From assembly GCA_003524435.1 (NCBI GenBank), contig DQHP01000123.1, forward strand, positions 1 to 6,094: DNA of 6,094 bases, given 5' to 3'. This stretch comes from Microbacterium sp. Its GTDB lineage: Bacteria > Actinomycetota > Actinomycetes > Actinomycetales > Microbacteriaceae. A model generated the notes under the pieces. The model did no database searches and was not told the DNA's origin. It saw only the letters and a list, made by a program, of their open reading frames with translations. A program made the position numbers and the translations under genes. Positions 1 through 5,728 of this stretch are shown here, one piece after another (positions within the stretch are counted from its first letter, which is position 1; each line of letters starts with the position of its first letter).

Positions 1-158
1 CAGGGGCGGCGGCATCCGCAATTCCCGCCGCACCTGCACCGCTCACGGCCTGGGCTGAACGCACAGCGCCCTGGCGCAGCTATCTCACCGCGCACCTCTG
101 GCGGGCTGCGCCCGTGCGCCCACCACGAATTACGAAGACCAAAAAGGAGCTCGCATGA
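1..158 (+). CDS. AlkA-type DNA-3-methyladenine glycosylase, C-terminal end only (5' truncated by window)
   Basis: Reading from the first full codon at 3, the frame is open to TGA at 156-158. It gives about 51 residues including WAERTAPWRSYLTAHLW. The pattern W-x-PWRSY-x-x-x-HLW is the characteristic C-terminal end of AlkA/HhH-GPD 3-methyladenine DNA glycosylases, including the actinobacterial Ada-AlkA fusions. These enzymes excise alkylated bases in base-excision repair. The tail after the motif is basic (RPPRITKTKKELA). The stop overlaps the next start as ATGA at 155-158, so this gene and ogt are probably translationally coupled. The HhH motif, catalytic Asp and any N-terminal Ada domain lie outside the window, so fusion status cannot be judged. 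The call rests on one short motif plus the alkylation-repair neighbour. Confidence 0.72.
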   Translation, partial: GAAASAIPAAPAPLTAWAERTAPWRSYLTAHLWRAAPVRPPRITKTKKELA

Positions 159-646
159 CCGCTCTCATCCAGACCTTGAGCACCCCCGATGGCCCGTTCA
201 CTCTTCTCGTTGACGCAGACCAGAGCGTCCTTGCCTCAGGATGGACCTCCGACTACGACGAGATTGTTGCCCGGTTGGCGGTGAAGAACCGGCCGGCCGC
301 AATTCGTGAGGGCGAGACGGATGCTGCTACCGCCGTCCACGCGTATTACGCCGGCGATATCCGAGCCATAGACAAGGTGAGCGTCCGTCAGTTCGGTACC
401 GCGATGCAGCAGACAGGCTGGGACGCGCTACGCGGCATCACTCCGGGGGAGCCGCTGACCTACACTTCGTTCGCTGCCGCGCTGGGCAATCCACGGGCGG
501 TGCGTGCCGCGGCATCCATCTGCGCGCGCAATGCACCGGCCCTCTTCGTTCCATGCCATCGGGTACTGCGCAGCGACGGCTCCCTCGGTGGTTTCGCCTG
601 GGGGCTGAACATGAAGGAATCACTACTCGCGCGCGAGCGCGCCTGA
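155..646 (+). CDS. ogt: Methylated-DNA--[protein]-cysteine S-methyltransferase (O6-alkylguanine-DNA alkyltransferase)
   Basis: This 163-residue cytosolic suicide repair protein transfers the alkyl group from O6-alkylguanine (and O4-alkylthymine) in DNA onto its own cysteine. Residues 1-75 form the variable N-terminal domain (starting IQTLSTPDGPFTLL). Residues ~78-160 are the DNA-binding, active-site domain. The hallmark VPCHRV gives the acceptor Cys134 with His135 and Arg136. The upstream SICARNAP segment supplies the conserved Asn (126), and LTYTSFAAALGNPRAVRAA matches the recognition-helix region. GG at 145-146 and the C-terminal Leu-rich helix are present. Length is normal for Ogt/MGMT. 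The ATG at 155 is chosen because AAGGAG (144-149) precedes it by 5 nt and it overlaps the alkA stop. Pairing with AlkA fits an alkylation-damage operon. All expected active-site residues are intact. Confidence 0.95.
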   Translation: MTALIQTLSTPDGPFTLLVDADQSVLASGWTSDYDEIVARLAVKNRPAAIREGETDAATAVHAYYAGDIRAIDKVSVRQFGTAMQQTGWDALRGITPGEPLTYTSFAAALGNPRAVRAAASICARNAPALFVPCHRVLRSDGSLGGFAWGLNMKESLLARERA

Positions 647-661
647 GTAGGTGGAGAAGCC

Positions 662-692
662 GGCAAGACACGCCACGGGAATGAGTCTTGCC
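662..692. terminator. 8-bp perfect inverted repeat after ogt: candidate terminator (or operator)
   Basis: GGCAAGAC (662-669) and GTCTTGCC (685-692) are exact reverse complements separated by 15 nt, starting 16 nt after the ogt stop. GAA (656-658) and TTC (693-695) could add three pairs across a small bulge. Only TTCC follows, so it is a weak intrinsic terminator by the U-tract rule, as is common in actinobacteria. The right arm overlaps the -35-like TTGCCT, so a repressor operator is the alternative reading. Confidence 0.45.
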
Positions 693-715
693 TTCCACAG
701 GTTCATCACCATAAG
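688..715 (+). promoter_or_regulatory. Candidate sigma-A-type promoter for the ABC exporter operon
   Basis: TTGCCT (688-693) and CATAAG (710-715), 16 bp apart, match 4/6 of the -35 and -10 consensus each. It is the best pair I found between ogt and the ABC operon, and it would make a transcript carrying the short frame at 769-831 and a ~200-nt leader. It is weak and unproven by sequence alone. Confidence 0.3.
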
Positions 716-768
716 CTGAAAGGCTGTCGCGCCGACTGGTCGACGATGCCGAGCCTGAGGAGGACACC

Positions 769-831
769 ATGATTTCGATCGCCGTTGCGCAGATCACCGT
801 TCTTGGCTCGACCCCGGCGTATCTCGGGTAA
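769..831 (+). CDS. Possible 20-residue leader peptide upstream of the ABC exporter genes
   Basis: ATG at 769 opens a 20-codon frame ending with TAA at 829-831. The product begins MISIAVAQITVLG and ends PAYLG. It is preceded by GAGGAGG (757-763), a near-ideal Shine-Dalgarno sequence 5 nt from the ATG and much stronger than the one before the 918 gene. The peptide is uncharged and fairly hydrophobic, with no family I recognise. Placement upstream of an exporter gene with a poor ribosome site, with a hairpin between them, resembles translation-attenuation leaders of drug-resistance genes. That role is inference. It could equally be a chance short frame. Confidence 0.35.
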   Translation: MISIAVAQITVLGSTPAYLG

Positions 832-853
832 CAGCTCGCGCTAATCATCACCA

Positions 854-884
854 CCGGGCGCCGCAGCACGGCCGCACCCGGCGC
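854..884 (+). promoter_or_regulatory. GC-rich hairpin(s) between the short frame and the ABC gene
   Basis: Two mutually exclusive stems can form: CCGGG (854-858) with CCCGG (877-881), or GCGCCG (858-863) with CGGCGC (879-884). Both lie between the end of the 20-codon frame and the exporter start at 918. There is no T-run after them, so a classic terminator is unlikely. Competing stems would suit an attenuator, but short GC stems arise often by chance in such DNA. Confidence 0.25.
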
Positions 885-917
885 AGTTCCTTCCGTTTCG
901 AAACTCGTCTGAGAGTC

Positions 918-2849
918 ATGTCTTCGTCCTCGCCTCTGCCCACTTCGTCCGCTTCGCTCTCCACTCCTGCCGCACTGTGGCGCCTCGCGCCCTTCGTCAA
1001 GCCTGTCTTCAGACGCTTCCTCGGCGGCGCTGCCAGCGCGCTCGGTGCTGCTGTTATCGCGCTGATGATCCCGATTGTGCTCGAGCAGATCCTGCGCGGT
1101 CCCGTCGAAACAGGAGAGTTCAGCCTCATCGCGGTCGGCGCCGCTGCCGTACTCGCCCTGGGGCTCGGCGAGGCAGTGATGGTGTGGTTGCGGCGCTGGT
1201 TCATTTTGAAACCTGCCACCGAGGTCGAGTACCGCATGCGCACGCAGCTGTATTCGCGGTTGCAGACGCTTCCGGTCGCCTTCCACGACAGGTGGCAGTC
1301 CGGACAGCTGCTCAGCCGAATGATGCAGGACATCGGCCTCATCCGCCGGTGGCTGTCATTCGGCATGATCTTGCTGGTCGTGAACATCCTCACGATCATC
1401 ATTGGCTCGGTGCTGCTGTTTCGCTGGCACTGGCTGCTGGGAGTGATCTTCCTGGTCACCGGCATTCCGATGTGGATCCGCGGGTACATGTTTGAAAAGC
1501 GCTACGGCGTGCTGACCCGTCGCAGCCAGGACCAAACCGGTGACCTTGCAACGAGCGTCGAAGAGAGCGTGCACGGCATCCGCGTGCTCAAGGCTTTCGG
1601 CCGCGGAAAGCACGCCCTGAACCGTTTCTCCGGTCAGGCCGAGACCCTGCGCGAAACGGAGCTCAGTAAAGCACGCTCGGTCGGTGCGCTGTGGTTCTTC
1701 CTCGATCTGATGCCGCAGATCGCGTTCGGTATCAGCTTGATGTCGGGCATTTGGTTAATCTCGCAGGGCGCCATCGATGAGGCGCAACTCTTCGCATTCT
1801 TCGCGATGGCGACAGTGCTGCGGTGGCCGATTGAATCGATCGGCTTCCTGTTCTCTTTCATGCTGGATGCTCGCACTGCAACAGACCGCGTGTTCGACAT
1901 CTTCTCTGAGATGAACAGCATCACCGACCCGGAGAAGCCTGTGCACATCGCCGAGCCGCGTGGCGAGCTCGCCTTTGAAGCCACCCACTTCCGGTATCAG
2001 GATGCCGGAAGCGCAGAGCGCGATCTTCTTGACGGTATCGACCTCGTGTTGCGACCCGGCGAGACGATGGCGCTTGTGGGCCTGACCGGCAGCGGTAAGA
2101 CCACCCTGACGACACTGCCCACACGGCTCTACGACGTCACAGGCGGACGAGTGACCCTCGACGGTGTCGACGTGCGCGACCTGCCACTGACTGAGCTGCG
2201 ACAGCACATCGCCATGGCCTTCGAAGACGCCACACTGTTCTCGGCGTCTGTGCGTGAGAACGTGTTGCTCGGCCGCGCCGAACTCGACATTCACAGCGAA
2301 GAGGGCGAGCGGGTGCTGCGCGAAGCCCTGGGCGTCGCTCAGGCTGGCTTCATCGACGACCTGCCTGATGGCGTTGAAACCGTCATCGGCGAGGAGGGGC
2401 TCAGCCTCTCGGGTGGCCAGCGGCAGCGCCTCGCGCTCGCACGCGCGGTGGCAGCCAATCCCAAGGTGCTGGTGCTCGATGACCCGCTTTCTGCACTGGA
2501 TGTCGACACCGAGGCGCTCGTCGAAGAGGCGCTGCGCCACGTGCTGTCCGACACGACTGCGATGATCGTCGCGCACCGTCCTTCGACGGTCGCACTTGCC
2601 GATCGCGTGGCGCTGCTGGAACGTGGCCGCATCACCGCGGTCGGCACGCACTCTGAGTTGTTGAAGAGCAGCACACACTATCGCCACGTGATCTCCAGCC
2701 TTGAGGCGGACGAAGCCGCGCGCACCGGGACGATTCCGGTGATCACCGACGAAGATCTCGACGCCGCTGAGGAAGCGGCAGACTCCGCCCAACGGAGGGC
2801 TCAGAGATCAACAGAAGCGCAGACCATAGACAAGGAGGTGCAGGCATGA
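918..2849 (+). CDS. ABC exporter half-transporter, first subunit, degenerate-site NBD
   Basis: The 643-residue protein has a type-1 ABC exporter membrane domain (~30-320, six hydrophobic segments near 34-57, 69-92, 146-168, 172-190, 257-280 and 286-312) and a C-terminal ATPase domain (~350-590). Visible motifs are A-loop Tyr360, Walker A GLTGSGKTT (388-396), signature LSGGQRQR (497-504), Walker B VLVLDD (517-522), D-loop SALD (525-528) and H-loop His553. Two catalytic positions deviate: the Walker B Glu is Asp522, and the Q-loop Gln is Glu436 (AFEDATLFS). This is the pattern of the degenerate-site subunit of heterodimeric exporters such as TM287/288 and LmrCD. A charged, acidic tail follows (600-643). 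No in-frame ATG, GTG or TTG exists between the preceding stop at 756-758 and 918, so ATG 918 is the start, despite only a weak GAGAG 2 nt upstream. Substrate unknown; multidrug or lipid export is likely. Confidence 0.93.
   Translation: MSSSSPLPTSSASLSTPAALWRLAPFVKPVFRRFLGGAASALGAAVIALMIPIVLEQILRGPVETGEFSLIAVGAAAVLALGLGEAVMVWLRRWFILKPATEVEYRMRTQLYSRLQTLPVAFHDRWQSGQLLSRMMQDIGLIRRWLSFGMILLVVNILTIIIGSVLLFRWHWLLGVIFLVTGIPMWIRGYMFEKRYGVLTRRSQDQTGDLATSVEESVHGIRVLKAFGRGKHALNRFSGQAETLRETELSKARSVGALWFFLDLMPQIAFGISLMSGIWLISQGAIDEAQLFAFFAMATVLRWPIESIGFLFSFMLDARTATDRVFDIFSEMNSITDPEKPVHIAEPRGELAFEATHFRYQDAGSAERDLLDGIDLVLRPGETMALVGLTGSGKTTLTTLPTRLYDVTGGRVTLDGVDVRDLPLTELRQHIAMAFEDATLFSASVRENVLLGRAELDIHSEEGERVLREALGVAQAGFIDDLPDGVETVIGEEGLSLSGGQRQRLALARAVAANPKVLVLDDPLSALDVDTEALVEEALRHVLSDTTAMIVAHRPSTVALADRVALLERGRITAVGTHSELLKSSTHYRHVISSLEADEAARTGTIPVITDEDLDAAEEAADSAQRRAQRSTEAQTIDKEVQA
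2832..2840 (+). promoter_or_regulatory. Strong ribosome-binding site for the second ABC subunit
   Basis: AAGGAGGTG is nearly fully complementary to the 16S rRNA 3' end and sits 5 nt before the ATG at 2846, inside the last codons of the first subunit gene. It fixes the second start and should give robust coupled synthesis of the partner. Confidence 0.85.
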
Positions 2850-4660
2850 GTGCGACACTGACCGGAACTCAGGACGAGGACCGTTCGAACTACACGCGTG
2901 AAGAAAGCCGCGCTATTCGTCAGCGCTCGCTGCGTCTGCTGGGCTCTCTCGTGTCGCCGCTGCGCGCGAAGATCGTGCTCGCGTCGATTGTTCTCGTCCT
3001 CTCCACCGCGATGCAGGTGGCGGGCCCGATCCTCATCAGCATCGGCCTGGACTGGGCGCTGCCACAGGTCATCAACAACGCAAACTGGATGCCGACATTC
3101 ATGATCGGCATCATCTATTTGGTTGCGGGGGCTGCCGCGGCAGCGCTGATTGGCTGGTACGTCGTCGTCGCGGCGCGCATCACCCAGGCTGTTCTCATCG
3201 ACCTTCGCAAGCGCATTTTCCTGCACACGCAGAGACTGAGCCTGGAGTTTCACGAGACATACACGTCCGGCCGCATCATCTCGCGCCAGACCAGCGATCT
3301 GGACTCAATCAGGGAGCTGCTCGATGGGGGGCTGAACAACCTCGTCTCCGGCGTGCTGTTCGGCGCGTTCACGTTCATCGCCCTGATCGTGTGGGACTGG
3401 CAGTCCGGCGTGATTCTGCTGCTTGCGGGCGTCCCATTGGTGATGCTCATGCGCTGGTTCTATTCGCGCTCGCAGCTTATTTTCCGTGAGTCGCGTGTCA
3501 TTAGCGCCAGGGTCATCGTGCAGTTCGTGGAGACCATGACGGGGATCCGTGCGGTGAAAGCCTTCCGTAAAGAGCCACGCAACGACGTCGCGTTCCAGAA
3601 GGTCGCCGGCGACTACCGCGATGTGAATCGCCGTTCGATGTTGCTGTTCGGTACCTTCGAGCCCGGTCTGATGTCTGTGGCTGCGTTCACGCTCGGGCTG
3701 GTCGTGCTGTGGGGCGGCATCCGTGTTGCCGATGGTGCGTTGACGGTTGGTGTGCTCCTGTCGGCCGTGCTGTATGTGCGGAACTTCTTCGCGCCTATGC
3801 AGGAAATTGCGATGTTCCTGAACTCGTATCAGTCCGCGACTGCGGCGCTGGAGAAGGTGTCTGGCGTGCTCGACGAGGTGCCGACCGTTCCGGACCCTGA
3901 GAAGCCCATCGACCTGTGGGAATCGCGCGGACACGTCAACTTCGACGAGGTGACCTTCGGGTACTCGGGGGAGAAGACGATCCTGCCGAACTTCTCGCTC
4001 GACATCCCGGCCGGACAGACGATCGCGCTGGTGGGAACCACCGGTGCTGGAAAGTCGACGCTGGCGAAGCTCATCTCGCGGTTCTATGACCCCTCGCTCG
4101 GGCGGGTGACGCTCGACGGCGTAGACCTGCGGTCGTTGCATCCGAAAGACCTGCGGCGTGCGATCGTCATGGTCACGCAGGAGGCGTACCTGTTCAGCGG
4201 AACCGTCGCCGACAACATCGCACTCGGTAAGCCGGATGCGACTCTGGAAGAGATTCAAGTGGCGGCTCGCGCCGTGGGCGCTGACGGGTTCATCTCTGCA
4301 CTGCCCGACGGGTACAACTCCGACGTGAACAAGCGCGGTGGGCGCGTTTCGGCGGGACAGCGGCAGCTGATCTCGTTCGCGCGGGCTTTCCTCGCCGATC
4401 CGGCGGTGCTGATTCTTGATGAGGCCACAGCATCCCTCGACATCCCGTCCGAGCGACTCATCCAGGACGCGCTTCAGACGCTGCTTGCTGACCGCACCGC
4501 GATCATCATCGCGCACCGGCTCTCGACAGTGGCTATTGCCGACCGGGTGCTGGTGATGGAGCACGGACAGATCATCGAAGATGACACTCCGGATGCTCTC
4601 ATCAGCGGTACCGGCAAGTTCGCACAGTTGCACGCGGCCTGGCAGGCGACGCTGGTCTAG
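2846..4660 (+). CDS. ABC exporter half-transporter, second subunit, catalytic NBD
   Basis: The 604-residue partner overlaps the preceding gene by 4 bp (ATGA), which supports obligate heterodimer assembly in the cytoplasmic membrane. A soluble N-terminus (~1-40) is followed by a type-1 exporter membrane domain with six hydrophobic segments (approximately 43-70, 85-110, 165-185, 187-207, 268-292, 298-320). The coupling-loop motif GIRAVKAF lies at 233-240. The ATPase domain (~363-600) has A-loop Tyr373, Walker A GTTGAGKST (397-405), Q-loop Gln445 (VTQEAYLFS), Walker B VLILDE (521-526) with catalytic Glu526, D-loop SLD and H-loop His557. Its signature is VSAGQ (501-505) rather than LSGGQ. The competent ATP site therefore uses this subunit's Walker motifs with the first subunit's LSGGQ. 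Probable drug, lipid or peptide exporter. No substrate-specific feature is visible and no regulator gene is adjacent. Confidence 0.94.
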   Translation: MSATLTGTQDEDRSNYTREESRAIRQRSLRLLGSLVSPLRAKIVLASIVLVLSTAMQVAGPILISIGLDWALPQVINNANWMPTFMIGIIYLVAGAAAAALIGWYVVVAARITQAVLIDLRKRIFLHTQRLSLEFHETYTSGRIISRQTSDLDSIRELLDGGLNNLVSGVLFGAFTFIALIVWDWQSGVILLLAGVPLVMLMRWFYSRSQLIFRESRVISARVIVQFVETMTGIRAVKAFRKEPRNDVAFQKVAGDYRDVNRRSMLLFGTFEPGLMSVAAFTLGLVVLWGGIRVADGALTVGVLLSAVLYVRNFFAPMQEIAMFLNSYQSATAALEKVSGVLDEVPTVPDPEKPIDLWESRGHVNFDEVTFGYSGEKTILPNFSLDIPAGQTIALVGTTGAGKSTLAKLISRFYDPSLGRVTLDGVDLRSLHPKDLRRAIVMVTQEAYLFSGTVADNIALGKPDATLEEIQVAARAVGADGFISALPDGYNSDVNKRGGRVSAGQRQLISFARAFLADPAVLILDEATASLDIPSERLIQDALQTLLADRTAIIIAHRLSTVAIADRVLVMEHGQIIEDDTPDALISGTGKFAQLHAAWQATLV

Positions 4661-4682
4661 CGACTCTGCACCCGCTGGCGAC

Positions 4683-4765
4683 CAATTCTGGCGGCCATGC
4701 GCAACTCTGGCGGCCACATCTTCGGGTTGTGGCCGCCAGAATTGATTTGGGCCGCAGAAGTTGAG
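4683..4765 (+). repeat. 83-bp palindromic element, copy 1 (direct repeat of 5729-5811)
   Basis: This copy aligns without gaps to 5729-5811 with four mismatches over 83 bp. It contains four related arms: CAATTCTGGCGGCC (4683-4696), CAACTCTGGCGGCCAC (4702-4717), the inverted GTGGCCGCCAGAATTG (4729-4744) and the inverted GGGCCGCAGAAGTTG (4749-4763). The inner pair forms a 16-bp stem with one C.A mismatch. The outer arms can pair with single-base bulges, making the whole element a nested palindrome. Arm 1 can also pair perfectly over 14 bp with arm 3, so alternative folds exist. It begins 22 nt after the ABC stop and ends 4 nt before the nuclease stop. It resembles REP/MITE-like repeats in style, but the family is not known to me. 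Confidence 0.9.
4702..4744. terminator. Hairpin with cUUCGg tetraloop between convergent genes (candidate bidirectional terminator)
   Basis: The 4702-4717/4729-4744 stem closes on ATCTTCGGGTT, whose CTTCGG (4720-4725) is the very stable cUUCGg tetraloop in + strand RNA. It lies between the ends of two convergent genes (ABC at 4660, nuclease at 4770), where a shared terminator is expected. The flank ATTGATTTGG is only modestly T-rich, so Rho-independent activity is uncertain. Confidence 0.45.
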
Positions 4766-4769
4766 TGCC

Positions 4770-5627
4770 TCATGCGCGACGGGAATGTTTGGCGGGGCTC
4801 AGATGAAGTCCGCGCGCGATAGCGGCGGCGACTGTCGCTTCCACGTAGTCCCAATCGTGGATGATCTGCGCATATGTGAAACGCAGCACAGTGTAGCCGC
4901 GCATCCGTAACTCAGCATCGTGTCGTACATCTCGTGTGCGATCAGCTGAGGACGAGTGGAACGCGAATCCGTCCAACTGCACGACGAGGTGAGTACCGAT
5001 GAGAACATCGACGTTGTGTCCGGCAAGCATGACCTGCTGCCTCATCGGGATGCCCCAGGGGCTCAGCCGCACGACGAATATGGTCTCTAGACCGGAGTCG
5101 GACATGCCGCGGGTGGCGCTCGCACATGCGCGGGAACTGGCATCCGGCCAACGTACTGTGCGTAAAGATTCGAGATCGACGTGCTCTACCTTGACGGCGG
5201 ATTCCCACACCGACATAGCGTCTTCAAAAGAAAGGCACTGTGCAATGTGGGAAAGCGCGTCTTCAACGGATGCTTCTAAGACGCGATCGCCTCGATCAAC
5301 CAACGGCTTTGCCCAGTGCAGCACCACGTTCTTAACCAGACGGTGTGCGTTCGGACTGACCTGAAGATGGTGTTGCGCGTCGGTAGCAGGAGGGATCCAC
5401 CAGCCCCGACGACGAGCAAGTGACACACAGCTCAGACGCCCGGATGCCGTGGCCGCAGTGACGAGTTCAGGAAGGGCGCCGGGCAGGGCGATCCATGTGC
5501 TGCGGATGCGGCGTACCATGTCCGCGCGAATGGCCGCGCGGACATGGCCGGGCGTGAAACCGTGCTCTGCAGCATCCGCTCGATGTGCGATACCACCGCG
5601 GGTCGTGAGCCAATTTGTCAGGTCCAT
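4770..5627 (-). CDS. AbiEi-like winged-helix / DUF559 (Vsr-fold) endonuclease-domain protein
   Basis: The 285-residue protein starts MDLTNWLTTRGGIAHRADAA. Residues ~1-95 resemble the winged-helix N-terminus of AbiEi-family proteins (type IV antitoxin-like: L-x-x-R-G-G-I-A, then VRRIRSTWIAL). Residues ~175-275 match the DUF559/Vsr-like, PD-(D/E)XK-type nuclease fold: SGLE with Glu181, NVDVLIG with Asp207, LVVQLDGFAFHS with Asp219 and His224, TRDVRHDAELRMRGYTVLRFTYAQ, and a final helix. The usual E-x-D of the third motif reads Q-L-D here (Gln217), so catalysis may be altered. It is expected to bind and possibly nick DNA; a toxin, defence or homing role is unproven. ATG 5627 is chosen because homologous sequence begins there. 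The frame stays open upstream to an ATG at 5765 inside the repeat, which would add 46 unlikely residues. The ribosome site is weak. It is convergent with the ABC operon. Confidence 0.8.
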   Translation of the reverse strand: MDLTNWLTTRGGIAHRADAAEHGFTPGHVRAAIRADMVRRIRSTWIALPGALPELVTAATASGRLSCVSLARRRGWWIPPATDAQHHLQVSPNAHRLVKNVVLHWAKPLVDRGDRVLEASVEDALSHIAQCLSFEDAMSVWESAVKVEHVDLESLRTVRWPDASSRACASATRGMSDSGLETIFVVRLSPWGIPMRQQVMLAGHNVDVLIGTHLVVQLDGFAFHSSSADRTRDVRHDAELRMRGYTVLRFTYAQIIHDWDYVEATVAAAIARGLHLSPAKHSRRA

Positions 5628-5633
5628 GCGATC

Positions 5634-5708
5634 CAGAATGCTGCCTGTGGGGAAGGCGTGAACGGGCAGAATGCGGGAATGTGGATAGGTCGGAATCGCC
5701 GCAGAATG
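5634..5708. repeat. Three CAGAATG direct repeats upstream of the nuclease gene
   Basis: CAGAATG occurs at 5634-5640, 5667-5673 and 5702-5708, spaced 33 and 35 bp start to start, close to three helical turns each. All lie between the nuclease start (5627) and repeat copy 2 (5729). The third sits in GCCGCAGAA, a 9-mer also found in both 83-bp elements (4751-4759, 5797-5805). They could be operator sites for autoregulation by the winged-helix domain, or decayed repeat arms. I see no convincing promoter hexamers on the - strand here, and nothing else in 5628-5728. Confidence 0.4.
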
Positions 5709-5728
5709 TGCAGTGTGTGTCAGCCCCG

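Noticed and set aside
97..105. CTCTGGCGG resembling an arm of the 83-bp element
   Set aside because: It is part of the AlkA codons for the conserved LWR motif, has no inverted partner nearby, and 9 nt is too short to call a repeat copy.
438..1286. 282-codon - strand frame spanning ogt, the intergenic region and the ABC start
   Set aside because: It overlaps two well-supported genes, its product has Arg/Gly/Ser-rich shadow composition, and it has no motifs.
3305..4717. 470-codon open frame antisense to the second ABC subunit (and a 345-codon one antisense to the first at 1755-2792)
   Set aside because: Long antisense frames are expected in high-GC coding DNA. Their products are low-complexity Arg/His/Gln-rich with no recognisable domain, while the sense frames carry complete ABC motifs.
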